The position numbers and the translations under genes were made by a program. The notes below the pieces were generated by a model. The model did not search any database, was not told where the DNA came from, and saw only the letters and a program-made list of their open reading frames with translations. A stretch of 64,000 nt of DNA from assembly GCA_002418205.1 (NCBI GenBank), contig DIDP01000078.1:1-64000 (forward strand), given 5' to 3'. The stretch is from Anaerolineales bacterium UBA5797. Lineage in GTDB: Bacteria > Chloroflexota > Anaerolineae > Anaerolineales > Villigracilaceae. This document shows, one piece after another, positions 26,163-34,116 of this stretch. The stretch's first letter is position 1, and the number at the start of each line of letters is the position of its first letter.

Positions 26163-26183
26163 ATGTCAATATACGACATATGC
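26159..26183. promoter_or_regulatory. Palindromic operator (GCATATGTC-N7-GACATATGC)
   Basis: Two perfect 9-base arms with a 7-base spacer overlap the -10 box and start point. The core ATGT-N9-ACAT fits the PadR-family operator pattern, but other dimeric repressors are possible. No regulator gene lies next to it. Confidence 0.65.
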
Positions 26184-26238
26184 GTTGTGTTCGATATAAG
26201 TTGGGGGTTTTTCCTGCCCTGTTGAATGGAGGCGAATC

Positions 26239-27168
26239 ATGTCACAGAATACACAAATGGATTCCAATTCGCCGGGACTCCCCGGGAAAAACCGCTTCGC
26301 TCAGGGTTGTCTGGATAAACTATATAAAAATGCCCTGTTAATTATCATGGTCATAATTGTTGGAGGCATTCTTTTTTCCCTGGCGCGGGCTGCGGTCTAC
26401 AAGATTCGTCCATACGAACGAGGTCTGCATTTGAGAGGCGGGAGATTCATCGGCATCGACGAACCAGGCTGGCACGTTCAGATTCCATTCGTTGATACGG
26501 TTATTGGCGTGATCGTTATCGAACGTTCAGGGACGATTGACAGCCTCGCCGCCATGACTGCAGATGATGTCACAATGGATGTTTCACTGCTCTTCACATA
26601 TAAAGTGATTGACCCTGTGCGCTATCAACTGGAAGTATTGGATCCGGATGCCATTGTCTCTGGCTTTGTCCAAGGTACATTAAGGGATGTGGTCAACACC
26701 CGTCATATGGATGAGGTCATGCACAGCCGGGCAGAGATCAACCTTGAAGTGATGACGATCCTGCAGAAAAAACAGAACCAATATGGGGTTGAATTCATCC
26801 TGGTACAAATCCAGAATGCTGCACCGCCTGCAGAAGTGGTGGATGCGATAAAAAATCGCATGGTGGCGGTACAACTTCAGGAACAGGCAGCGGCTGAGGC
26901 TGAACAACAACGAACCCTGGCAGACAGCCAATTCTATACTGCCCAAAAACAGGCGGATGGCGAAGCCTACCAGATTACCAAACTTGCGGAGGCCCAGGCG
27001 GAGGCATTACGGATCATTCTCAAGGAGTTGGAGAGCAATGGGGCTTTGGGTGAAAAATACATTCAAGTGCTGATCGCTCAAGAACTCCGAGAGAACAGCA
27101 AATGGATTATCAGCGACGGTGAGACCATGCCGGTCATAGATTTTCGCGAGATCACCCCTCAACCCTAG
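26239..27168 (+). CDS. SPFH/Band-7 (prohibitin-like) membrane protein
   Basis: A 309-residue protein with a basic cytoplasmic N-terminus, one membrane span (about 34-53) and a Band-7 domain. Conserved blocks are VRPYERGL-like IRPYERGLHLRGG, GWHVQIPFVD and VVNTRHMDEVM. A coiled-coil tail rich in Ala, Glu and Gln follows (QEQAAAEAEQQRTLA). Such proteins assemble into membrane microdomain scaffolds or regulate membrane proteases. GGAGG precedes the ATG. Promoter and palindromic operator lie 60-100 bases upstream, so it is probably a regulated single gene. Confidence 0.9.
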   Translation: MSQNTQMDSNSPGLPGKNRFAQGCLDKLYKNALLIIMVIIVGGILFSLARAAVYKIRPYERGLHLRGGRFIGIDEPGWHVQIPFVDTVIGVIVIERSGTIDSLAAMTADDVTMDVSLLFTYKVIDPVRYQLEVLDPDAIVSGFVQGTLRDVVNTRHMDEVMHSRAEINLEVMTILQKKQNQYGVEFILVQIQNAAPPAEVVDAIKNRMVAVQLQEQAAAEAEQQRTLADSQFYTAQKQADGEAYQITKLAEAQAEALRIILKELESNGALGEKYIQVLIAQELRENSKWIISDGETMPVIDFREITPQP

Positions 27169-27222
27169 TCGTTGAAAAAATATGCTGGTTGAATGAAATG
27201 AACCGATTGACGTATGGGAAAT

Positions 27223-27404
27223 TTATGCGTCTTTGATTCTTTCCCACCCAGGCGCTGCCATGAAGAACATCGTCGCGGTCAACACGATTCCCGCACGGGA
27301 GGTGATGCTCAAGGTAAACGATAGATACAAATCGATTTCACCGGAAAGGGACGCAAAGACCGCCGCCAGTATCATCATCGTGCAGAGACGATGCGTGCGC
27401 CGGT
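27223..27404 (-). pseudogene. Decayed 3' end of a metal ABC permease gene (fragment 1)
   Basis: On the minus strand this stretch reads THRLCTMMILAAVFASLS and continues to IVLTATMFF before a stop at 27225-27223. It matches the last 55 or so residues of the intact permease at 28708-29544 in the same frame, at roughly 75% nucleotide identity by eye. The rest of the gene is missing. The plus-strand frame at 27233 is only its shadow. The remaining sequence up to 27510 shows no gene. Confidence 0.8.
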
Positions 27405-27510
27405 GTCGGGATGGTACCGGTTGAAGTATTTCAGTTTGCGTTGGCCGATTTCACACCTGGCTTTGTCCATTCGCCCAAGTTCAGGAAAGGAATGAAGCAT
27501 CATTACCGCC

Positions 27511-28029
27511 TCAAATACTCTTACGCATATGGATAACCTCAAACATCCTGCCCGCAATGGCTCCCGTAGTTTGATTGAATTCTTGAAATCCCACCCTGTT
27601 GTAGGTCTTGATCGCGCGCTGATTAAATTTTGCCACCCCCAAACGGATATATTCTCCATGGTAATGGTAATTTTCTACGGCAAATTCAACGCATGCCGTT
27701 ACAAAATCGGTTCCGTGTCCTTTGCCCACCAGGTCTGGCCTTAGCCCAAAGCCGATCCATAACTCTCTTTGATTGATCAATGTCTCATCCCCAAAATTAA
27801 GATAATCAGTGTATTGTCCCTGCTCGTCGAAAAATTCAATGGAGAGTTCGCCGATCAGTTCTCCATCCTGGTTTAGAACCGCAAATATGCCATTGCCCCA
27901 GCCATCCTCATCAAGCATGTGATCGGCTTCGTTGGAGTAGTCGTAGATGGAATACTCATTTTCATATTTCCACGTGTTTATGATCGTGGAAGCAAACTCA
28001 CGGCTCATTGGAACAAAGGTGTAGTTCAT
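27511..28029 (-). CDS. GNAT family N-acetyltransferase
   Basis: A 172-residue GNAT acetyltransferase. GFGLRPDLVGKGHGTDFV (about residues 93-110) is the acetyl-CoA pyrophosphate-binding motif A. NQRAIKTYNRVGFQ is motif B. The substrate is unknown and may be a small molecule or protein N-terminus. The gene lies between two remnants of the permease 3' end and is of lower GC than its surroundings, which suggests it arrived with those duplications. Confidence 0.85.
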   Translation of the reverse strand: MNYTFVPMSREFASTIINTWKYENEYSIYDYSNEADHMLDEDGWGNGIFAVLNQDGELIGELSIEFFDEQGQYTDYLNFGDETLINQRELWIGFGLRPDLVGKGHGTDFVTACVEFAVENYHYHGEYIRLGVAKFNQRAIKTYNRVGFQEFNQTTGAIAGRMFEVIHMRKSI

Positions 28030-28071
28030 GAATTTATTTTCATGTCTATGGGCGAGTTTCTTTTAAACGGA

Positions 28072-28147
28072 CTATCCTCTACACAGCTTCTTCCACCCAA
28101 ACGCGATTATAAAGAACACAGTCGCGGTTAAAACGATTGCCGCGCCG
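28072..28147 (-). pseudogene. Decayed 3' end of a metal ABC permease gene (fragment 2)
   Basis: The minus strand encodes SGAAIVLTATVFFIIAFG, then WKKL and a stop at 28074-28072. This is almost identical to the last 25 residues of the intact permease (SGAAIVLTATVFFLLAFG..). The remaining sequence between 28148 and 28263 has no recognisable gene. Confidence 0.8.
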
Positions 28148-28263
28148 GATATTTTGTTTTATACAATCTTCAAGAGGATTTGAACCAGGAATCTGGCGAG
28201 TCTTGATTCAAATTCCATTTGTTCGTGAGAATCCAACCGCCTCTCCTGAGTGCTCCTCTGAGT

Positions 28264-28611
28264 CTACTCTTGCCTGACTATATCGATCGAGATCTCCACT
28301 GCCGGAATCGTCCCTCTGTTCTCCAGCCAGTGTAGGGTGTTCCTATCCTCGGGCCAGCCCACGCCCGGACCATAGTCGGTAGCGACTCCGTCCCGGTGGT
28401 CGGTGATCGTTCCCTGCAATATGTAGACGATGCCCGGTCTGTCTTTATGGTCGTGGATCGGACCGAAGACGCCTCCGGGCTCGATGGTCACCATGCGCAT
28501 TCGAAGCTGACGTCCTGCCATGCCCTCGATCTCGGGTCCAAGGTCAACTGTTGACAGTAATTTTACTGTAACACCTTTTGTCTCAGGTGCCACGGGTTCG
28601 TTGCTCATCAT
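28264..28611 (-). CDS. Cupin-domain protein
   Basis: A 115-residue single cupin. Motif 1 is GPIHDHKDRPGIVYILQG (histidines about 52-54), and motif 2 is degenerate near NTLHWLENRG. The first-motif H/H/E-like residues suggest metal binding. Function is unknown; a small-molecule isomerase or a sensor is possible. AGGAGAG lies just before ATGATG. It sits between the intact permease gene and its second remnant. Confidence 0.82.
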   Translation of the reverse strand: MMSNEPVAPETKGVTVKLLSTVDLGPEIEGMAGRQLRMRMVTIEPGGVFGPIHDHKDRPGIVYILQGTITDHRDGVATDYGPGVGWPEDRNTLHWLENRGTIPAVEISIDIVRQE

Positions 28612-28707
28612 GCTCTCCTCTTTGTACTTCCAGGGTTTAGCGATTTAAGGACGGCAACCTGCCGCCCAAATGCCTGATCAATTCATATTATATGCAAACT
28701 CAGCGGT

Positions 28708-29544
28708 TCATTTTGAGTGTAATTTTTTCCATCCAAACGCAAGCAGGAAGAACACGGTCGCGGTCAGCACGATCGCCGCGCCGGAGGCGATGCTCAGGTA
28801 GAACGACAGGTACAAACCGATCACACCTGCAAGCGAGGCGAAGACCGCCGCCAGCACCATCATTGTGGATAGACGATGCGTGAGCAGGTAGGCTGTCGCC
28901 GCGGGGGTGACGAGCATGGCAACCATCAACGCCACGCCGACCGTTTGCAGCGAGACCGCGACGGTCACGGCGATCAATGCAAGCAACAAGTTGTTGAGCA
29001 TCCCAACGGGGAGTCGCAGTGTGGCGGCAAGGATGGGATCGAAGGATAGCGTCATGAATTCCTTGTAGAACGCGAACACGGTCAGGAGCACGAGTCCGCC
29101 GAAGATCAGGATCAGCCACAAGCTTTGGGACGAAACGCTGAGCACATCCCCGAAGAGGAAATGGGTCAGGTCCACGGCGTAGGATTTGACGGTGGAGATC
29201 AGGGCGATGCCGAGGGCGAACATCCCTGCGAAGATGACGCCGATGGAAGTGTCCTCCTTGATCTCGGCGTTCTTGCTGATCGCGCCAATGCCCAGCGCGG
29301 CAAGGATGGCGGTGCCCAACGCCCACCAGAACAAAACGTCCCTGGCGCCGCCGCTGATGAGATAGCCCAATGCGATGCCGGGGAGAATGGTATGGGCAAG
29401 CGCGTCGCCGAAGAATGCCATGCCGCGCAGGACAACATACGTGCCGATGACGGCGCAGACGATGCCAACCAATACAGCGGCGACCATACCGCGTACCATG
29501 AATTCGTATTGAAGAGGTGCGAGAAAAAAATTAACCATGTTCAT
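28708..29544 (-). CDS. Metal ABC transporter permease (ZnuB/MntB family)
   Basis: A 278-residue ABC-3 permease with about eight helices, importing Zn2+ or Mn2+. FGDALAHTILPGIALGY near residue 43 and LLTHRLSTMM near the end are conserved in the family, and LQTVGVALMVAMLVTPAATA is the ATPase-contact region. It overlaps the ATPase gene. Starts at 29544 and 29538 are both possible. Partial copies of its 3' end lie downstream at 28072 and 27223. Confidence 0.92.
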   Translation of the reverse strand: MNMVNFFLAPLQYEFMVRGMVAAVLVGIVCAVIGTYVVLRGMAFFGDALAHTILPGIALGYLISGGARDVLFWWALGTAILAALGIGAISKNAEIKEDTSIGVIFAGMFALGIALISTVKSYAVDLTHFLFGDVLSVSSQSLWLILIFGGLVLLTVFAFYKEFMTLSFDPILAATLRLPVGMLNNLLLALIAVTVAVSLQTVGVALMVAMLVTPAATAYLLTHRLSTMMVLAAVFASLAGVIGLYLSFYLSIASGAAIVLTATVFFLLAFGWKKLHSK

Positions 29545-30328
29545 CGTCACAACAGTCATCCACCGTAACGATGTTCCCATCCGCAGTGGAACGCAGTCGT
29601 CCGCCATACGCCTTCAATAGATTGTCCGTCTGCATGACCATGTCCGGTTCGCCAAACGCGACGATCCGATGATTGAGCAGCATGATGCGGTCGAAGTGTG
29701 TCGCGGCTTGATCGAGATCATGCGTGGCGACCATGACGGTCACTCTTTCCTTTTGAAGGCGGTCCAGCAATTCCAGAATGCCCTCCTGTGACGGGGTGTC
29801 GAGTCCTGTCAGCGGCTCGTCCATCAGCATCAGTTCAGCCTCCTGTGCCAGGGCGCGGGCGATGAACATGCGCTGCTGCTGTCCGCCGGAGAGCTGACCG
29901 ATCTGGCGCGATGCCAGATCAGAAAGATCGACCGTTGCGAGGGCGTGATGCACGTGTTCCCAATCCTGTTTATGCGGAAAGTTCAATGGACCGAGTTTTG
30001 CGGAGCGCCCCATCATCACCACGTCCGCAACCGTGACCGGGAAGTTCCAGTCCACCTGCGTGCGCTGCGGGATGTAGCCGATGCAAACATGCCCGCGCGG
30101 ACGCGAGCCAAATATTTTTACTTCGCCGCTTGTGGGGGACAGCACACCCGCAACGACCTTGAAGAGTGTGCTCTTGCCCGCGCCGTTCGGTCCGACGACC
30201 GCGACGCGCTCGCCCTCGTGCAAATGGAACGTCACATTCTCGAGGGCGGCGCGTCCGTTATAGCGGACGGTGATGTGCACGACATCGAGGATGGGTTGGT
30301 CGGCTTCGTGGTGGGAGTGTGGGTACAT
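29531..30328 (-). CDS. Metal ABC transporter ATP-binding protein
   Basis: A 265-residue ABC ATPase of the ZnuC/MntA family. Walker A is GPNGAGKST, the signature is LSGGQQQR, Walker B is LMLMDEPLTGLD, and the switch histidine is in VATHD. A histidine-rich N-terminus (YPHSHHEAD) and an acidic/cysteine C-terminus (VDDCCDDEHG) could bind metal. It lies in one operon with the binding protein upstream and the permease downstream. Confidence 0.94.
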   Translation of the reverse strand: MYPHSHHEADQPILDVVHITVRYNGRAALENVTFHLHEGERVAVVGPNGAGKSTLFKVVAGVLSPTSGEVKIFGSRPRGHVCIGYIPQRTQVDWNFPVTVADVVMMGRSAKLGPLNFPHKQDWEHVHHALATVDLSDLASRQIGQLSGGQQQRMFIARALAQEAELMLMDEPLTGLDTPSQEGILELLDRLQKERVTVMVATHDLDQAATHFDRIMLLNHRIVAFGEPDMVMQTDNLLKAYGGRLRSTADGNIVTVDDCCDDEHG

Positions 30329-30349
30329 GTGTTATTCCGTAAGGGTGGG

Positions 30350-30447
30350 CGCTTCGACTGCGCTCTTTCCAGGAGGTGTTTCCGTTCTGAGCGGAGGGCT
30401 GAGCGATTGTTGCGAAGCACGTAGTCGAAGGACGCTCCGCTCAACGC
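30350..30447. repeat. GCTTCGACTGCGCTC palindromic repeat
   Basis: Left-hand GCTTCGACTGCGCTC and right-hand GTAGTCGAAGGACGCTCCGC form imperfect inverted ends between two genes of the metal operon. There is no reading frame, and the repeat may interrupt or tune read-through. Confidence 0.55.
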
Positions 30448-30454
30448 GACTATA

Positions 30455-31351
30455 TCACTTCAACGCCTCGACGATCAGCATCACGTTATGTTTCATCATG
30501 TCAATATACGTCCCGGCGGGCGGACCCTCGGTCAGTGACTCAAGGTGCAGGTCGGTCACAACTTTAACGCCGGTCTCATCGGCGATCTGCCGGGCGAGCG
30601 CTTCATTATCCGACGCGTCCAAAAATATCGCCGGGGCGCCGCTTGATTTGATTTGATCGATCAAGCCAGCCATTTGTCCTGCAGAGGGCGAGGCGCCCGA
30701 GCTGAAACTTTCGACTATGGTGCCTGCAATCGTAAAGCCGTAGCGTTCGGCGAAATATCCCAACGATTCATGGTTGGTCACAAGCAGACGCTTCTCCTGC
30801 GGGATCTGCGAAACCTGTTCGACGATCCATGAATCCAAATCCTTCAGCTCGGTTATATACGCCTCCGCATTGGATCGATAGACCGCCGCACTAGCCGGAT
30901 CAAAGCGGGCGAGTCCATCACGGATGTTCTCCGCGTAGAGGACAACGTTGTTCGGATCGAGCCACATGTGCGGATCGACGCCATGTTCACCGCCCGCATC
31001 CTCCCTTGGACTTATGCCTGCCGAGGCTTCGATGACCTCTCTCTCCCCTCCGGCATTTTCCAGCAGGGGTTCGATGAAGTGTTCGTACTCCGCGCCGTTG
31101 AGGATGAGCAGTCTGCTGTCCGCGATCCTTGCCGCGTCCTGCGGAGTCGGCTGGTAGGAATGCGGGTCTGCGCCAATGGGCAGTAGCGACTCGACAGTTA
31201 ACCGGTCACCGGCAACGTTGCGCGTGATGTCTGCCAGAAAGGTGGTGGATGCCAGGATGACGGAATCAGGCGTCCCGGCGGGTGAGGCGTTCCGTCCGCA
31301 GGCGGAAAGGATGAGGATGAGGAGAATCCAAACGGGAAAAGCGCGGCGCAT
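30455..31351 (-). CDS. Metal ABC transporter substrate-binding lipoprotein
   Basis: A 298-residue cluster A-I binding protein (ZnuA/TroA/PsaA family) anchored by a lipobox LSAC at residue 18. Metal ligands in order are H64 (DPHSYQP), H128 (DPHMWLDP), H194 (TNHESLGYF) and an acidic residue around D245-D248 (LDASDNE). Three histidines resemble ZnuA and TroA more than the His/His/Glu/Asp set of PsaA, so Zn2+ or Mn2+ are both possible. It lacks the long histidine-rich loop of ZnuA. The ATG overlaps the stop of the HEAT/DUF4177 gene (TAAATG). Confidence 0.92.
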   Translation of the reverse strand: MRRAFPVWILLILILSACGRNASPAGTPDSVILASTTFLADITRNVAGDRLTVESLLPIGADPHSYQPTPQDAARIADSRLLILNGAEYEHFIEPLLENAGGEREVIEASAGISPREDAGGEHGVDPHMWLDPNNVVLYAENIRDGLARFDPASAAVYRSNAEAYITELKDLDSWIVEQVSQIPQEKRLLVTNHESLGYFAERYGFTIAGTIVESFSSGASPSAGQMAGLIDQIKSSGAPAIFLDASDNEALARQIADETGVKVVTDLHLESLTEGPPAGTYIDMMKHNVMLIVEALK

Positions 31352-31906
31352 TTATTTGTTATCCAACTCGGCGCTTTCGTGCGGCAGAATTTCCTTCTTG
31401 AGCAGGAAGTACGCGCCGGTGAAATGATCGTCGATCGTGTTGACCAGCATCGAACGCCTTTGCGGGATGATGGTGACCACCTCCCAGCCTTGCAAACCGT
31501 GATTGTCGAGGGTGGGCACGTTGTATTCGTCCCTGAGCGGGTCATCGCCCATGAGCGTTGCGGCAGGGAGATAGACCATTTTGTAGCGGAAGACCTTACC
31601 GCCGGTTTGGATCCGCTTTCTTGCAGATTCAATGCTGGCGAGGCGTTCGCGCTCGAGTTCTGCCTCGATCTCGTTTTTCATCCTGGTCAACTCGGGCGAG
31701 GCGAGGATCTCCCTTGCCACCTCCAGGATCTCCTCATCGTCGCTGGCGGTGGCGGTGATGAGAAATTCATAGCCGCGACGGTCGCCGAGTTTTACAAGAC
31801 CCTCGGCGGCTTCCAGTTGGACCAGCCATTCCTCGTCCTCGGTCATGAGTTCATAGAGGGTTTCGATATCGCGCATTTTTACCAGTTCGTCGATCTGGGC
31901 GGTCAT
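31352..31906 (-). CDS. HEAT-like / DUF4177-like protein coupled to the metal transporter
   Basis: A 184-residue soluble protein. Residues 1-90 form HEAT-like helices (ETLYELMTEDEEWLVQLEAAEGLVKLGD), followed by a charged coiled coil. The C-terminal 60 residues resemble DUF4177, with YKMVYLP, NHGLQGWEVV and YFLLKKE. GGAGG lies before the ATG at 31906. The stop directly abuts the start of the binding-protein gene, so it is the first gene of the metal-uptake operon. Its role is unknown. Confidence 0.75.
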   Translation of the reverse strand: MTAQIDELVKMRDIETLYELMTEDEEWLVQLEAAEGLVKLGDRRGYEFLITATASDDEEILEVAREILASPELTRMKNEIEAELERERLASIESARKRIQTGGKVFRYKMVYLPAATLMGDDPLRDEYNVPTLDNHGLQGWEVVTIIPQRRSMLVNTIDDHFTGAYFLLKKEILPHESAELDNK

Positions 31907-32019
31907 GGTTCCTCCAAAAATTCGTTTGTGTCCGGATTGTATCACCTGGAGCCGCGTGGATTGAGGAAAAGCCCATCTGCGTTGCCAGGTTGCAATACCA
32001 ATGAAGCGAATATTGGGTT

Positions 32020-33174
32020 ATGATAAGAAACCAATCCAGCATGGAACTATTCAGGAAATTCACGAGCCAGTTTTTGATCGATCTGCGGGAACTTGAGGGC
32101 GATTATCGGGTATCCAATTTGCAGAGCGATAAACAGCATAGTATCCTGACCCTGGTCGTTGCGGCAATCGGGATTTTCTTCATGTTCAGGGTGGATATGC
32201 TGCTTTTCGGGAACAACCCCGATCTGTTATGGCGGATGGTGTTCTATCGCGGCTGCTTTGTGCTGTTCACCGCGCTGGTCATTTATGCGGTCATCAAAAC
32301 GGAAAAGGTGCGGGTGTTCGACAGGCTGATCTTTGGGTGGCTGTCTGTGACCCTGTTCGTCGTCCTGCTATTCAATTTCACCCGCCCGGCGAACTACCTT
32401 TCGACCACATTCGACATCATCGTCATCTTCGCGGTCTATGTGCTCTCCCCGATCAAATTGAAGGATAATATTTTTCTGGCGATCAGTTTTTCGATCGGTA
32501 CCGTGTACATCGATCTTTTCCTGAAATCGGGAGTCAGCCCGGTCGCCCTGAATGTGGCGGTTGCCTCCCAGATCATCGTGCATGTGTTGGGGCTGGAGGC
32601 GGCATTGCAGTTGCAATCCTACCGCCGCAGGTCATATAAGGCTTATATCGAGGAGAAGGATGCGAGGGAAATGGTCGCCTATCTTGCGAACATCGACCCG
32701 TTGACCAAGAGCCTGACGCGGCGTCATTTCTTCAGCATGGCGGAGAGCGAGTTCCAGCGCTTCAAACGCTATCACAGACCATTGTCCGTCCTGATCATCG
32801 ATGCAGACCATTTCAAGAACATCAACGATACCCACGGACATCATGCTGGCGATATCGTGCTGAGAAGCCTGTCGCTGTCCGCGATGGAACAGAAACGCGC
32901 GCAGGATACGTTCGGCAGGCTGGGCGGGGAGGAATTCGGATTGCTGATGCCGGAGACGACCCTCGAACAGGCGCACGTGGTCGCGGAACGCATTCAGAAG
33001 ACCTGGGAACAATCCCCGGTCAACCTGGACGGGGAACTGATCCATTCGACGGTGAGCATTGGTCTGGCTGAGGCCCTTCCGGAGGACAGATCGTTCGACG
33101 AGGTTCTGCGCCGCGCAGACCAGATGTTATACAAGGCAAAGGATGCCGGACGCAACCGCGTTGTAATGGAATGA
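32020..33174 (+). CDS. Membrane-bound diguanylate cyclase (GGDEF)
   Basis: A 384-residue protein making c-di-GMP from two GTP. Residues 40-200 contain about six membrane segments of a MASE-like sensor region. A short linker leads to a GGDEF domain with DADHFKNINDTHGH and the active-site GGEEF in LGGEEFGLL. The I-site RxxD is not evident upstream. The start may be 32020 or the ATG at 32041; neither has a clear ribosome site. A c-di-GMP-responsive leader lies 5 kb downstream. Confidence 0.92.
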   Translation: MIRNQSSMELFRKFTSQFLIDLRELEGDYRVSNLQSDKQHSILTLVVAAIGIFFMFRVDMLLFGNNPDLLWRMVFYRGCFVLFTALVIYAVIKTEKVRVFDRLIFGWLSVTLFVVLLFNFTRPANYLSTTFDIIVIFAVYVLSPIKLKDNIFLAISFSIGTVYIDLFLKSGVSPVALNVAVASQIIVHVLGLEAALQLQSYRRRSYKAYIEEKDAREMVAYLANIDPLTKSLTRRHFFSMAESEFQRFKRYHRPLSVLIIDADHFKNINDTHGHHAGDIVLRSLSLSAMEQKRAQDTFGRLGGEEFGLLMPETTLEQAHVVAERIQKTWEQSPVNLDGELIHSTVSIGLAEALPEDRSFDEVLRRADQMLYKAKDAGRNRVVME

Positions 33175-33204
33175 AAATCCCTCATCACACCGATGAGGGA
33201 TTTT
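33174..33204. terminator. Bidirectional terminator
   Basis: AAAATCCCTCATC pairs with GATGAGGGATTTT around a short loop. It lies between the convergent GGDEF and rhodanese genes, with T's on either strand. Confidence 0.85.
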
Positions 33205-33214
33205 CGTGTTTTTA

Positions 33215-33691
33215 TCAGGGCTCGATCGGATAGCCGCGCGCGCGCCATTCATTTAACCCGCCGGTCATGCTCGTGACCTTTTCGAAGCCGGCGTTGAGAA
33301 GGATGTCGCGTCCCTGCTGGCTGCGATTCCCCGAACGGCAGACGACCACGATCTCACGGTCACGCGGCACCTCGTCCACGCGGGAGGCGAGTTCATCGAG
33401 CGGGATAAGCGTGGTGTTGGGGGCATGGAATTCATTCCACTCCTCCACGGTGCGGACGTCCAGCACATACGCCCCATTTTGATACATGGACCAGGCTTCA
33501 TCCACGCTGATTGCGGGCGCGAGGGCGGCGGTTCCGCCGCCTCCGCCGCTCATCTGCAGGATGATGAAAATGATCAGGGCGGCGACCAGCACGATCGAGA
33601 TCTGCACGCCCGGGCGCATGAACACTGTCCGCCTGCGGCTGGTTTCCCTGTTCCTGCGGCGGCTTCGGTCTTGGTTATATCTGCGAGGCAT
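33215..33691 (-). CDS. Membrane-anchored rhodanese-domain protein
   Basis: A 158-residue protein. The basic N-terminus is followed by one membrane span (about 28-46) and a glycine stretch (SGGGGG). A single rhodanese domain then carries the active-site loop CRSGNRS. It probably faces the outside and may carry sulfur as persulfide. AAGGAG precedes the ATG at 33691, and two further codons upstream are not needed. Confidence 0.88.
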   Translation of the reverse strand: MPRRYNQDRSRRRNRETSRRRTVFMRPGVQISIVLVAALIIFIILQMSGGGGGTAALAPAISVDEAWSMYQNGAYVLDVRTVEEWNEFHAPNTTLIPLDELASRVDEVPRDREIVVVCRSGNRSQQGRDILLNAGFEKVTSMTGGLNEWRARGYPIEP

Positions 33692-33711
33692 GAACACTCC
33701 TTGATGGAAAT

Positions 33712-34107
33712 TTAGAAGGACCCGACTGCGCTTTCGAGATCGGTGAAAACCTTGAAGAAAAGTTTCAAACCAGCCTTCTCGAGAGCCTTGTCAACGTCAG
33801 GCTGCGGGTTGAGAAGTTTGACATGTTTGCGGGCGTTGCTGCTGTGGGTGAAGTCGGGGTTTTCATTGGCCTCCACCTCCTGCGGGACGCCGCTGTAGAT
33901 CAGGGCGATCTTATGGATGGCAACCTGCCCGGTTGTGCTGAGGCTGGGCACTTCGCTCAGGTCAAGGATCAGGTTGCGCGCAGGGTTATTATACGTCTCA
34001 CGCGCCCGGTCCACAACCTCGATGAAATTCGAGGCATCTATCGCGCCCTTGATGCGCATAACAGCAACATTTTCGTTTAGCTGTTCGATGGTGATTTCGA
34101 TTCCCAT
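33712..34107 (-). CDS. STAS-domain protein (anti-sigma factor antagonist-like), copy 1
   Basis: A 131-residue STAS domain protein. LILDLSEVPSLSTTGQVAI is the conserved strand-loop-helix, where the usual phosphorylated serine position is within STTG. An inserted acidic loop (VPQEVEANENPDFTH) is longer than in SpoIIAA. Such proteins bind anti-sigma kinases or act in stressosome-like switches. It lies 9 bases after the flavoprotein gene; the second STAS gene lies on the other side of that gene. Confidence 0.85.
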   Translation of the reverse strand: MGIEITIEQLNENVAVMRIKGAIDASNFIEVVDRARETYNNPARNLILDLSEVPSLSTTGQVAIHKIALIYSGVPQEVEANENPDFTHSSNARKHVKLLNPQPDVDKALEKAGLKLFFKVFTDLESAVGSF

Positions 34108-34116
34108 TTTTGCCTC

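Noticed and set aside
27233..27424. Small plus-strand frame after the Band-7 gene
   Set aside because: The minus strand here encodes the decayed 3' end of the metal permease, so the plus frame is its complement.
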